From positions 1 to 32,749 of the forward strand of contig CACDER010000011.1 of assembly GCA_902551855.1 (NCBI GenBank): a DNA stretch of 32,749 nucleotides, in the 5' to 3' direction. Source of the stretch: an uncultured Cryomorphaceae bacterium. Lineage in GTDB: Bacteria; Bacteroidota; Bacteroidia; Flavobacteriales; UBA7430. A program made the translations under genes and the position numbers. Positions 1 to 7,597 of the stretch are shown here, piece after piece. Each line of letters opens with the position of its first letter. Within the stretch, counting starts at the first letter, position 1. The notes beneath the pieces were generated by a model. That model was not told the DNA's origin. It saw only the letters and a program-made list of their open reading frames with translations, and made no database searches.

Positions 1-762
1 GTATGTCAATTTTTCATTAGTCGTATAAGAATTTGATGATAATGCTGAATTATGGTAAAACGCCCCTACCGTAAATAATTTATCATATAAGTTTTTATAC
101 AATTGAAGACCCAAATCAAAATTAAAATTTATAATTCTTCTCAAAACCCTATCCCTACTATTAAATAAATTTTCATCTGAGTCGTTAAATATTAAATCTG
201 AATTTTGAGACAAAGTACCAAAAATCAAATTACCTGAGGTACCAATTGAAAATCCTTCAAATAATTCTATTCCAATTGATCCAAAAGCTCTGGATAACCC
301 CCCTGTTCCATAGTGATTTATTTGATAAGGCACATTAACTCCATCCAAATCGACTTCATTGTTATTAGTTATATCATAACCATAAAACGTATAAGGCGAA
401 GAACCGGCCATTATTGCAACTTTGTCACTAATTGGAAATCCTATTCCTAAATGAGACAAAGTAGAATTAAAATATTTTACACTTGATTCATTATCTGATA
501 TTTTAACAAAATCTCCAATTAAGCTAAATTCATACGCTGTCTTAGTTAAACTTGTCAGTGAGGCTGGGTTTCTGGGATTTAAATAATTTTCTGATCTAAA
601 AGCTACTCCAACCCCTCCAGAACTAGAGTTAATTGCAAATTCAGTGTCTTGAAATTTACCTAAACCCAAATATGAATAAGGCGATATTGTATTTTGTTGT
701 GCAAGCAATAACTGTGAAAATACAAAAAAATATAATTTGAATATGTAGTATATCTTATTCAT
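1..762 (-). CDS. Outer-membrane protein, partial (C-terminus beyond left edge)
   Basis: This reading frame is open from the ATG at 762 to the window edge (254 codons) and is incomplete. It begins with a signal peptide ending LLLAQQN, followed by the motif SPYSYLGLGKF and then a region with GGVGVAF and NPASL. These features are typical of Bacteroidota beta-barrel outer-membrane proteins related to the FadL/PorV type. Its start overlaps the coaX stop by 8 bases, so the two genes are probably translationally coupled. In many flavobacteria coaX is followed by such a barrel gene and then lptC and related envelope genes. The ligand is unknown. The family call is inference from the N-terminal half only. 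Confidence 0.75.
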   Translation of the reverse strand, partial: MNKIYYIFKLYFFVFSQLLLAQQNTISPYSYLGLGKFQDTEFAINSSSGGVGVAFRSENYLNPRNPASLTSLTKTAYEFSLIGDFVKISDNESSVKYFNSTLSHLGIGFPISDKVAIMAGSSPYTFYGYDITNNNEVDLDGVNVPYQINHYGTGGLSRAFGSIGIELFEGFSIGTSGNLIFGTLSQNSDLIFNDSDENLFNSRDRVLRRIINFNFDLGLQLYKNLYDKLFTVGAFYHNSALSSNSYTTNEKLTY

Positions 763-1489
763 TTATTTCAATTAAAAAATTTAACCCGTCAAGTAAAAGA
801 TTTTTTTCAACAAATATGGTATTTTTTAATTTCCCAACAAAGTATCCTGAGTCTCCTCCAGTCAATAAAACTGTTAATTTTGAATTTTTATTTTGATACA
901 TATTTATTTTGCCATCTATTTCGGATAAGATTCCATAGAAAACACCAGACAAAATTGAGTTCTCTGTAGTATCACCAATAAAGCTTGGGGGGACTTTAAA
1001 CTCAACAGTTGGAAGCTTATCAGTAAATCTATTTAAAGATAATAACCTTATATTTATTCCAGGGGAAATGGCTCCACCAAAATAATAATTATTTTCACTT
1101 AAATAATCATAGGTAATACAAGTTCCTATATCAATTATTAATATTGGATTACCAGAAAACTTCTTTATTGCACCAGAAGCTAATGCAATTCTGTCTGAAC
1201 CAATAGACTTATTAGAATTATATTTATTTCTAAATGGTAATTTAATTTTATCCGAAACAATGAGTAATTTTTTGACTTTATTTTTAATATTCAAATAATT
1301 AAGCTCTGAAAATTTACCAACATTGCTAACAATCACGGAATTTGTATTTATCATATATTTATCAATAGTCTCCATAATTTGGTTTTGATTTTTGGTATTT
1401 AAATCTAAAATTTCATTATGTAACATATTTCCTTCTGCAAAAACAGCATACTTAAATCTTGTATTTCCAATGTCAAATGTAATATTCAT
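755..1489 (-). CDS. coaX: Type III pantothenate kinase
   Basis: CoaX phosphorylates pantothenate in the first step of coenzyme A synthesis in the cytoplasm. At 244 aa it has the normal family length. The N-terminal phosphate-binding motif DIGNTRFKYA starts at D6, SIGSDRIALASGA lies near residue 97, and the second ATP-binding motif IIDIGTCITYDYL lies near 119. GGAISPGINIRLLSL follows. The type III enzyme belongs to the ASKHA fold, uses a monovalent cation and is not inhibited by CoA; those points are family knowledge. The gene runs directly into the outer-membrane protein gene. No clear TAnnTTTG promoter was found just upstream, so the promoter may be non-consensus. Confidence 0.96.
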   Translation of the reverse strand: MNITFDIGNTRFKYAVFAEGNMLHNEILDLNTKNQNQIMETIDKYMINTNSVIVSNVGKFSELNYLNIKNKVKKLLIVSDKIKLPFRNKYNSNKSIGSDRIALASGAIKKFSGNPILIIDIGTCITYDYLSENNYYFGGAISPGINIRLLSLNRFTDKLPTVEFKVPPSFIGDTTENSILSGVFYGILSEIDGKINMYQNKNSKLTVLLTGGDSGYFVGKLKNTIFVEKNLLLDGLNFLIEINE

Positions 1490-1542
1490 AGTTAAAAATA
1501 GTAATTTTAAAGCAATATTATAATTAAATAATTGGAGATTTC

Positions 1543-1573
1543 TTTGATAGAAGAATCATTGTAATTATATTTG
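1543..1573 (+). promoter_or_regulatory. Promoter of tRNA-Phe
   Basis: TTTG at 1543-1546 and TATATTTG at 1566-1573 are separated by 19 bases. Both elements and the spacing match the Bacteroidota -33/-7 consensus exactly. The predicted transcription start is near 1577, about 10 bases before the mature 5' end of the tRNA. Confidence 0.8.
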
Positions 1574-1586
1574 ATAGTTTAATAAA

Positions 1587-1659
1587 GGTACCATAGCTCA
1601 GTTGGTAGAGCAAAGGACTGAAAATCCTTGTGTCCCTGGTTCGATTCCTGGTGGTACCA
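1587..1659 (+). tRNA. tRNA-Phe (GAA)
   Basis: A full cloverleaf can be folded by hand. Acceptor GGTACCA (1587-1593) pairs with TGGTACC (1652-1658), with discriminator A at 1659. The D stem is GCTC/GAGC, and the anticodon stem AAGGA/TCCTT encloses the loop CTGAAAA with anticodon GAA at 1620-1622. The T arm is CCTGG-TTCGATT-CCTGG. The CCA end is not encoded (the sequence continues C-T), so it must be added after transcription. The T stem has a U-U mismatch at its middle pair (1637/1649). The small membrane-protein gene is convergent with it. Confidence 0.97.
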
Positions 1660-1678
1660 CTTGTGAACAGGTTAGTTT

Positions 1679-2041
1679 CTAACTTCCTGTTTTATTTCTT
1701 GTTTTTCTAACTTCAATAAATGACTTTACGAAAGATATGAAAGCAAATAATGACGATATCATCATAGTTAAAACCCTAAAGATGCTAGGATAATTTGTCC
1801 TATTCATCGCTCCTAAAAGTGGTTTAATTAAACCGAAAAATATTAAAATGGTAAATATAACAGCCAAATGAGAGGCAATTTTTTGCTGTTTTTTGACTTT
1901 TGGATTAATAATTAATAAAATTGCTCCGAAAAAAACAGGAATTAATGCTGTTGGTGATGGAGTAATAGAAAATATGTATCCCCAAAATCCAAAAACAATT
2001 AATATTATCGAATTAATTAAACTTGCTGTAGATGGTTTCAT
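1679..2041 (-). CDS. Small four-helix membrane protein of unknown function
   Basis: I do not recognise a named family. The 120-aa product is almost entirely hydrophobic. Four likely membrane helices lie at about residues 8-26, 30-47, 57-76 and 85-106, with a basic turn NPKVKKQQK between helices 2 and 3 and a basic tail RKTRNKTGS. The positive clusters suggest those segments face the cytoplasm. It lies alone between the convergent tRNA-Phe and the terminator of the fasciclin gene upstream, so it is probably a single-gene transcript. No consensus promoter is visible in the 30 bases before the ATG. The length and single ATG start make it a credible real gene rather than a chance frame. Confidence 0.7.
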   Translation of the reverse strand: MKPSTASLINSIILIVFGFWGYIFSITPSPTALIPVFFGAILLIINPKVKKQQKIASHLAVIFTILIFFGLIKPLLGAMNRTNYPSIFRVLTMMISSLFAFISFVKSFIEVRKTRNKTGS

Positions 2042-2071
2042 AAAATAAAATTAAATTGTGATATAAGTATT

Positions 2072-2098
2072 AAAAAACCCTCCCATCTGGGAGGGTTT
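2072..2098 (-). terminator. Intrinsic terminator of the fasciclin gene
   Basis: AAACCCTCCC (2075-2084) and GGGAGGGTTT (2089-2098) form a perfect 10-bp stem around a 4-base loop. Read on the minus strand it is followed by a T run (2077 down to 2072). It lies just after the stop of the fasciclin gene and before the start of the small membrane-protein gene. A T-rich stretch on the other side (2101-2107) could make it work in both directions. Confidence 0.88.
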
Positions 2099-2105
2099 GA
2101 TTTTT

Positions 2106-4265
2106 TTAATTTTTAAATCTTTTAATTACTCTTCCAGATGAATAGACATCAAAAACTATTTGATTTGACAAATTTCTATCAATTTTCTCACCTAAAATAT
2201 TTACAGAGTAAAGGTAAATATCTTTTCTAATAAAGTTTGATTCTTTCATATCTAAATCCGGTGGGAGTAAAATAGAATTTACTACGTGAACAACTCCATT
2301 AGAGGCTAATAAATCTGCCTCTGTAACTAGGGCATTATCAACCATAACTGTCATCATAACGTCATCAATATTTACTGTCAATTGATGGTTGTTCAAAGTA
2401 GGAATCATCATTTGATCACTTAAATCTGTAGACATTGCTTGACCAGAATGTACATGATTCAATAAAATATTTGTCAATTGTCCTGTAGGGTCCGATAATA
2501 GCAAGTCTAATGTGCCATCTGGCAGATCTGCAAAAGCGTCATCTGTTGGGGCAAATACGGTAAATGGTCCTTCACTCATTAAAGTTTCATTCAAACCAGA
2601 TGCGTTAAGAGCTGTTTTCAAAGTGGAGTGATTTTCAGAATAACTAATGATATCTACTACAGTTAGTGGTGCTTCTTCAGGAACTAGTACAGCATCAATT
2701 ACATGTACAATACCATTATCTGCAACAATATCTACAACTGTAACTAGTGCTTCATTAATATATACCATATCATCAACAAAAGTAACTTCTAAATCTCCTT
2801 GATATGAGGAAATAACCATTTGATCAGATAAGTCTGAAGAATATAAAACACTGTCAACTAAATGGTATTTTAAAACTGATTGTAAATACTCTAAATCGGT
2901 TAAAATAGCAGCTAAATCTGATTCATTAAAGACAGAAAATGCTGCATCTGTTGGAGCAAACAACGTAAATGTATACTGGTCACTTGACAAGAAATCAACA
3001 AACCCAGCTATAGAAATTGCTTGACTAAGTGTTGAATGAATATCAGAATTAGACACAACATCATAAACTGTATTTGATGGAGGTGGTGGAGATGGTAATA
3101 AAATTGCATCAATTACATGAACAACTCCATTATCTGCACTCAGATCTGCGACAGTAACCATTGCATCATTAAAATAAACACCTGTTGAGTCAATCGTAAC
3201 CATTAAACTGTCTCCATAAAGAGTACTGACCATCATTCCATCACTCAAATCTGTAGACATTGCTTGACCTGAATATACATGATTCAATAAAATATTTGTT
3301 AAATCTCCAGTAGGATCAGATAATAAAGTTTCTAAAGTACCTTCAGGTAATTCAGCAAATGCATCATCTGTTGGAGCAAATATTGTAAAAGGGCCTTCAC
3401 CAGATAAAGTTTCGACTAAACCAGCGGCTGTAACAGCTGCTTCAAGTGTAGTATGTGTTTCTGAACCTACTACAATATCCACTACTGTGTTTGATGGATG
3501 TGGTGGAGATGGTAATAAAATTGCATCAATTACATGAACAACTCCATTATCTGCGCTCAGGTCTGCGACTGTAACCATTGCATCATTAAAATAAACACCG
3601 GTTGAGTCAATCGTAACCATTAAGCTATCTCCATAAAGAGTACTGACCACCATTCCATCACTCAAATCTGTAGACATTGCTTGACCTGAATATACATGAT
3701 TCAATAAAATATTTGTTAAATCTCCAGTAGGATCAGATAATAAAGTTTCTAAAGTACCTTCAGGTAATTCAGCAAATGCATCATCTGTTGGAGCAAATAT
3801 TGTAAAAGGGCCTTCACCAGATAAAGTTTCGACTAAACCAGCGGCTGTAACAGCTGCTTCAAGTGTTGTATGTGTTTCTGAGCCTACCACAATATCCACT
3901 ACTGTGTTTGAGTTTTCAACCACAACTACTGTTCCTGTCTGTCCGTTAGCAGCATGATATCCTACAGAACAGTCGTAGTTAAAAGTTCCTGCTTCATTAA
4001 AAACAATTGATCCCATGAAACCTACACCAGAAACTGGAAGAGATTGATCTACTAGATAAATAGGATTACCAAAAGATATTCCGGTTAAAGAATTAACATC
4101 AAAATTAACGTTGTGGTTACCACCTACATTAGTCCAATTTACAGTGTCACCAACATTGATATTTAATTCTTGTGGTGAATAATAAAACCCTCCAACCTCA
4201 ACCTCGTGAGAGGTTTGAGCAAAAATAAATGTTGGTATTAATAATAATAATAATAATTTTTTCAT
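2106..4265 (-). CDS. Secreted cupredoxin plus four-fasciclin-domain protein with T9SS-like tail
   Basis: This is a 719-aa exported protein. The ATG at 4265 gives a clean signal peptide (MKKLLLLLLIPTFIFAQ). A frame upstream to 4316 exists, but it would begin inside the promoter. Residues about 18-117 form a blue-copper (cupredoxin) domain with candidate ligands H51, C99, H104 and Q109. Four FAS1 (fasciclin) domains follow at about 120-258, 259-397, 398-533 and 534-668, each with a TVxDxxxxSExHxTL start and FAPTDxAF. FAS1 domains mediate surface adhesion in known proteins. The last 45 residues (LYSVNILGEKI ... GRVIKRFKN) resemble a degenerate T9SS type A sorting domain. The first two FAS1 units are nearly identical in DNA. 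The likely location is the cell surface; the physiological role is inferred. Confidence 0.88.
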   Translation of the reverse strand: MKKLLLLLLIPTFIFAQTSHEVEVGGFYYSPQELNINVGDTVNWTNVGGNHNVNFDVNSLTGISFGNPIYLVDQSLPVSGVGFMGSIVFNEAGTFNYDCSVGYHAANGQTGTVVVVENSNTVVDIVVGSETHTTLEAAVTAAGLVETLSGEGPFTIFAPTDDAFAELPEGTLETLLSDPTGDLTNILLNHVYSGQAMSTDLSDGMVVSTLYGDSLMVTIDSTGVYFNDAMVTVADLSADNGVVHVIDAILLPSPPHPSNTVVDIVVGSETHTTLEAAVTAAGLVETLSGEGPFTIFAPTDDAFAELPEGTLETLLSDPTGDLTNILLNHVYSGQAMSTDLSDGMMVSTLYGDSLMVTIDSTGVYFNDAMVTVADLSADNGVVHVIDAILLPSPPPPSNTVYDVVSNSDIHSTLSQAISIAGFVDFLSSDQYTFTLFAPTDAAFSVFNESDLAAILTDLEYLQSVLKYHLVDSVLYSSDLSDQMVISSYQGDLEVTFVDDMVYINEALVTVVDIVADNGIVHVIDAVLVPEEAPLTVVDIISYSENHSTLKTALNASGLNETLMSEGPFTVFAPTDDAFADLPDGTLDLLLSDPTGQLTNILLNHVHSGQAMSTDLSDQMMIPTLNNHQLTVNIDDVMMTVMVDNALVTEADLLASNGVVHVVNSILLPPDLDMKESNFIRKDIYLYSVNILGEKIDRNLSNQIVFDVYSSGRVIKRFKN
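3075..3908 (-). repeat. Two tandem 417-bp units encoding FAS1 domains 1 and 2
   Basis: Unit 1 (3492-3908) and unit 2 (3075-3491) are exact in length (139 codons each) and differ by about ten bases on direct reading. Only two differences change the protein: V to M in the GMVVST segment and H to P in the proline-rich linker. FAS1 domains 3 and 4 are much more diverged. This indicates a recent in-frame duplication or gene conversion within the gene. Confidence 0.95.
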
Positions 4266-4313
4266 TTTTGTATATTTTTTTTTAGTTAATGTTATACATT
4301 TGTAAAAGTTTTG

Positions 4314-4345
4314 CAAAAGTAATTACTTTTTTATCAACATCAAAA
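4314..4345 (-). promoter_or_regulatory. Promoter of the fasciclin gene
   Basis: On the minus strand TTTTG (4345-4341) is followed after 19 bases by TACTTTTG (4321-4314), matching the Bacteroidota TTTG/TAnnTTTG pattern. The transcription start would be near 4310. This leaves a leader of about 45 bases and rules out translation from the upstream ATG at 4316. Confidence 0.7.
4315..4330. repeat. 16-bp perfect palindrome over the fasciclin -7 box
   Basis: AAAAGTAATTACTTTT is a perfect 8+8 inverted repeat overlapping the -7 element of the fasciclin promoter. It could be an operator. It is also all A/T except two bases, so chance is possible. Confidence 0.4.
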
Positions 4346-4359
4346 TTTAAATCTTTATA

Positions 4360-4773
4360 ATGATTTTAAAAACTAGTATAGATTCTAAATCTAAATTTTT
4401 TCAAATTAAAGAAGTTTGTGGAGAATCATTCAATCTAATTGAAAAATTTAGTTATGGTGTTTTTGGGTCATTAAGATACAGAATTAAAAATATTTTCACA
4501 AAAACAACACTAAGTGAAATTAGTAATTATAATTCCATTGTTTATGCAAATTTTGAAATTAGAAAAAAAGGTCTAGTTATGTTTTTTAGATTTAAGAATG
4601 ATCAATATGCCATTTTTGGGAGGTTGAATCAAATTACATTCCAGTCAAGCAAAAATAAATTTGATATTCAAATTGCAAATGAACTTATTTCTTTAGAAAT
4701 TTTAAATTCAAAAAAACATAAAAGTTTTATTAATAATCTTACTAAAATTCGGTCTCGGAATATAAAAATTTAA
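4360..4773 (+). CDS. Conserved-looking hypothetical protein (137 aa)
   Basis: I do not recognise this family. The ATG at 4360 starts a basic, soluble-looking protein with no signal peptide and no membrane helix. It has alternating hydrophobic strands (YRIKNIFTK, IVYANFEIRKKG, LVMFFRFKNDQYAIFGRL), suggesting a small beta-rich fold, and a lysine/arginine-rich C-terminus (SKKHKSF ... IRSRNIKI). It is divergent from the fasciclin gene and 9 bases upstream of the pirin gene, so it is probably cotranscribed with pirin. The compact spacing and ordinary codon use support a real gene. Confidence 0.6.
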   Translation: MILKTSIDSKSKFFQIKEVCGESFNLIEKFSYGVFGSLRYRIKNIFTKTTLSEISNYNSIVYANFEIRKKGLVMFFRFKNDQYAIFGRLNQITFQSSKNKFDIQIANELISLEILNSKKHKSFINNLTKIRSRNIKI

Positions 4774-4782
4774 ATACTCGCT

Positions 4783-5502
4783 TTGATCAAAATTTATCCC
4801 AAGAAAAGCCAAGCTCACGGGGAGTTTAACAATGGAGAAATAATTGAAAATAAACCCATTGGTTTCCCTCAAGACAATGGTCCTGTTAAACCATATTCTA
4901 ATTTATTTTATTGGGCGTTTGCAGAGGCATATAACGAAAGTACCATTGGTCTTCACCCTCATAAAGGGTTTGAAATTATGTCTTTTGTATTAAGTGGATC
5001 AATTGATCATTATGATACAAAAATCAATAAATGGCTAACATTAAAAAAAGGAGATGTTCAATTAATCAAATCTGGATCAGGCATCTATCATTCTGAAAAG
5101 TTACATAAACATTCTTCCATATTTCAAATTTGGTTTGATCCAAATATTTCGAAATCAATCACCAATCCACCTCAATACCAAGACTTTAAATCAAATAACT
5201 TTAAATTTGATGGTATCAGGAAATATTATGTTGGGAATAACTCCCCAATAAAACTTGACTCTGAAAATATACAAATTTTCAAATTAAAAATTTCAAAGTA
5301 TACGATTTTAAGTGTACCTGAGACTCTTGTATACTCAATTTATTGTTTAAATAATAGTTTTAAACTAAATAATATGACCATTAAAAAAAATGATTTTATA
5401 ATTATATGTGATGAGAAAAATGTTACTATATCAGTAAAAACTCCAATAGAATTATTTGTAATATCTTCGAGTAAGTTTGTCTCGTATAAAACCTATTTTT
5501 AA
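4783..5502 (+). CDS. Pirin family protein (bicupin)
   Basis: Pirins are cytoplasmic iron-binding cupin proteins. Some bacterial members oxidise quercetin, others modulate metabolic enzymes, and the role here is not evident. The N-terminal cupin contains HPHKGFE and GSGIYHSE. Metal ligands expected from the family fall at H58, H60, H103 and E105, all present. At 239 aa it is within the normal range. The C-terminal cupin half is more diverged. Translation must start at TTG (4783), since there is no suitable ATG nearby, and this start gives the usual pirin N-terminus MIKIYPKKSQAHGEF. It faces the carbonic anhydrase gene tail to tail with a 3-base gap. Confidence 0.92.
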   Translation: MIKIYPKKSQAHGEFNNGEIIENKPIGFPQDNGPVKPYSNLFYWAFAEAYNESTIGLHPHKGFEIMSFVLSGSIDHYDTKINKWLTLKKGDVQLIKSGSGIYHSEKLHKHSSIFQIWFDPNISKSITNPPQYQDFKSNNFKFDGIRKYYVGNNSPIKLDSENIQIFKLKISKYTILSVPETLVYSIYCLNNSFKLNNMTIKKNDFIIICDEKNVTISVKTPIELFVISSSKFVSYKTYF

Positions 5503-5505
5503 AAT

Positions 5506-5967
5506 TTAAGCTTTAAAGGGTAAAGAGGAGTGATGTAAATCTATTTTTAATTCTCCATTTGATAGTTTATACCCAAATGTATATTCTACTTTTGTCTCAA
5601 CTCCTGATAAATCTGTAAAATAATAATTGCCCATTGCTATAGCTCTTGAATCCTCTATTATAAAACCACTATTTTCAAATCTAACTTTAGTCCATGGATT
5701 CAATGCAAAACCTTTATCCTCGGCACAGGCTTTATTTTCTCCTGCAATAAAATAAGATAATGCTTCTAATATTGTCGGTCTAAATTGTTGTGATTCACAC
5801 TTGGTTGGTTTAAATAAAACGTCCCCTGATTCAAATGAGTAATGTTCACCTAAAAAATTAATTGCAAACATTTCACATTCATTGAAATCCTCCATTAATG
5901 AACCTATTTTTACAACACCGTTCCCCCAAGATTCTTGAGCTTTTAAAATTTGGTCTTTAGTTATCAT
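5506..5967 (-). CDS. Putative iota-class carbonic anhydrase
   Basis: The 153-aa cytoplasmic protein (no signal peptide) has the pattern I associate with COG4337 and the CaMKII-association-domain fold, from which iota carbonic anhydrases were described. It contains FKPTK (52-56), RPTILEALSYF (63-73), EDKGFALNPWTKVRFEN (83-99), AMGNYYF (111-117), VEYTFGY (127-133) and the signature HHSSLP (145-150). Iota enzymes hydrate CO2, and at least some work without metal, using Thr, Tyr and Ser side chains. T55, Y72 and S147/S148 are the candidates here. Relatives are often annotated misleadingly as phosphoribosyl-AMP cyclohydrolase or SgcJ/EcaC proteins. The gene follows the SulP transporter after 21 bases on the same strand, which fits bicarbonate handling. 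Catalytic activity is inferred. Confidence 0.78.
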   Translation of the reverse strand: MITKDQILKAQESWGNGVVKIGSLMEDFNECEMFAINFLGEHYSFESGDVLFKPTKCESQQFRPTILEALSYFIAGENKACAEDKGFALNPWTKVRFENSGFIIEDSRAIAMGNYYFTDLSGVETKVEYTFGYKLSNGELKIDLHHSSLPFKA

Positions 5968-5988
5968 AATTTTTAAATTTGATTGATA

Positions 5989-7521
5989 TTATGGTTTATG
6001 TATTATATTGGAAAAATTTTTAGGATCTGTAAAAGTTTTTTCCTTAGTTTTTATTTCAATTGTAATACCTTTATCCTTTGATTTAGACTTAAAATTTTCG
6101 AAAATATCTACCAAATCATAATCTAAATACTTTGTTTTAGTAACGTCTATTGTTAAAGTTGTATTGTCTTTTATATTTTGTAAATCTTTAAAAATTGCTC
6201 CTTTATTTAAAAAAGTAACTTCTTCAGCCAAAGTCAATACCGTTTTTTCATTTGCTTGATCTTGATTTATGATTTTTAAATCATGAGAATTTCTGTAAGT
6301 ATTAAATAAAGTAGCAGCTAATCCTATTATCATTCCTATTCCAACTCCATACAATAAATCAATAAATACTATTCCAAAAACAGTTGATATATAAGGTAAA
6401 AACTGATTCCAACCTAAATTGTACATTTTTAAAAATAGTTGGGGCTTAGCAAGCTTGTAACCAACAATAAACAAAACTGATGCAAGAACTGATAGAGGAA
6501 TTAAATTTAATAATCCAGGAATTGTCATTATTGATATTAACAAAAAGAACCCGTGAAGTATACTAGAAAGTTTTGTTTTTCCACCTGATTGAATATTCGC
6601 TGAACTTCTCACGATCACTTGGGTAATAGGAAGGCCTCCAATCAATCCAGAAAACACATTTCCTACACCTTGAGCGACCAACTCTCTATTTGTGGGTGTA
6701 ATATTTTTATTTGGATCTAATTTATCAGTAGCTTCTACGCACAATAAAGTTTCTAAACTAGCTACTAAAGCAATTGTAAAAGCAACAATCCATATGTCTG
6801 AACTTAAAATTAAACTAAAATTAGGGGCGGTAAATTGACCTAAAAATGAGGAAAGATTTTTTGGAACAGGTATCGAAACTAATAGTTTAGAAGAAATTCT
6901 AAAGCTATCGGAAGATATAGTTACTAAATAAAATAAAATTCCCATTATTACCGCAACAATGGGTCCTTGAATTATTGTAAATATTTTTGCTTTTTTTGAT
7001 AATATATTATCCCAAAATAGTATTAAAATCAATGATACAATTCCAATAATTAATGAACCTGGCGTAATAAATTTGAAAATATTTGCTAATGTGAAATCTG
7101 TGTTGTCTGGACTAATATATCCAAAAAAGTGTGGAATTTGCTTAATTACGATAATAATACCTATTCCTGCAAGCATTCCTCTAATTACGGAAGAAGGCAC
7201 ATAGTATGCAACAATTCCAGCTTTTAAAAAACCTGAACAAATTTGTATCAAACCAGCTAAAACAACAGCTAATAAAAAGTTTTCATACCCCCCTAATGAG
7301 CCAATTGATGTTAAAACAATTGCCGCTAAACCTGCTGCAGGGCCGCTTACACCAATAGAGGATCCACTTATAAAGCCAACAATTATTCCGCCAATTATTC
7401 CTGCTATTAAACCAGAAAATAATGGCGCACCACTTGCTAAAGCTATTCCCAAACACAAAGGCAGAGCAACAAAGAATACAACAATACTTGCTGGAAGATC
7501 AGTTTTTAAATTTGATAACAT
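5989..7521 (-). CDS. SulP family anion (probable bicarbonate) transporter with STAS domain
   Basis: This is a 510-aa inner-membrane transporter. A hydrophobic core of many helices covers residues 10-400 and includes the SulP hallmarks SGSSIGVSGPAAGLAAIVL, GGLPITQVIVRSSANIQSGG and LETLLCVEATDKLDP. A C-terminal STAS-type domain (about 420-505) contains TIDVTKTKYLDYDLVDIFENF-like sequence. SulP proteins move sulfate, bicarbonate or other anions, and BicA of cyanobacteria is a sodium-bicarbonate example. Bicarbonate is the best guess here because a probable carbonic anhydrase gene follows 21 bases downstream. The gene has its own -7 box and a palindrome at the expected -33 position, and it diverges from a TetR gene that may control it. 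Confidence 0.9.
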   Translation of the reverse strand: MLSNLKTDLPASIVVFFVALPLCLGIALASGAPLFSGLIAGIIGGIIVGFISGSSIGVSGPAAGLAAIVLTSIGSLGGYENFLLAVVLAGLIQICSGFLKAGIVAYYVPSSVIRGMLAGIGIIIVIKQIPHFFGYISPDNTDFTLANIFKFITPGSLIIGIVSLILILFWDNILSKKAKIFTIIQGPIVAVIMGILFYLVTISSDSFRISSKLLVSIPVPKNLSSFLGQFTAPNFSLILSSDIWIVAFTIALVASLETLLCVEATDKLDPNKNITPTNRELVAQGVGNVFSGLIGGLPITQVIVRSSANIQSGGKTKLSSILHGFFLLISIMTIPGLLNLIPLSVLASVLFIVGYKLAKPQLFLKMYNLGWNQFLPYISTVFGIVFIDLLYGVGIGMIIGLAATLFNTYRNSHDLKIINQDQANEKTVLTLAEEVTFLNKGAIFKDLQNIKDNTTLTIDVTKTKYLDYDLVDIFENFKSKSKDKGITIEIKTKEKTFTDPKNFSNIIHKP

Positions 7522-7537
7522 TGTATTTTAGTTTTTT

Positions 7538-7545
7538 CAAATATA
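7538..7545 (-). promoter_or_regulatory. -7 box of the SulP/carbonic anhydrase operon
   Basis: The minus strand reads TATATTTG, an exact TAnnTTTG match 17 bases upstream of the SulP ATG. No TTTG lies at the usual -33 distance. That place is occupied by the palindrome at 7563-7577, so activation or repression through that site is plausible. Confidence 0.6.
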
Positions 7546-7562
7546 CTAAAATTATATTTATT

Positions 7563-7577
7563 GATAGTAATACTATC
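7563..7577. promoter_or_regulatory. Candidate TetR operator 1
   Basis: GATAGTA-A-TACTATC is a perfect 7+1+7 inverted repeat in the 113-bp gap between the divergent SulP and TetR genes. It is centred about 25 bases upstream of the SulP -7 box, where a bound regulator would block the -33 region. Confidence 0.55.
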
Positions 7578-7597
7578 TTTTTTTTAAGTATAACTAT

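Noticed and set aside
2072-2107. Hairpin considered as an attachment site or riboswitch
   Set aside because: A single perfect stem with a T run just after a stop codon is a simple intrinsic terminator, and no mobile element is nearby.
3075-3908. Possible CRISPR or intergenic repeat
   Set aside because: The two units are 417 bp, contiguous and in frame, and encode fasciclin domains. No short repeat-spacer structure is present.
4266-4316. Longer fasciclin start at 4316 (17 extra residues)
   Set aside because: It begins within the predicted promoter and gives a non-signal N-terminus, while the ATG at 4265 starts a clean signal peptide.
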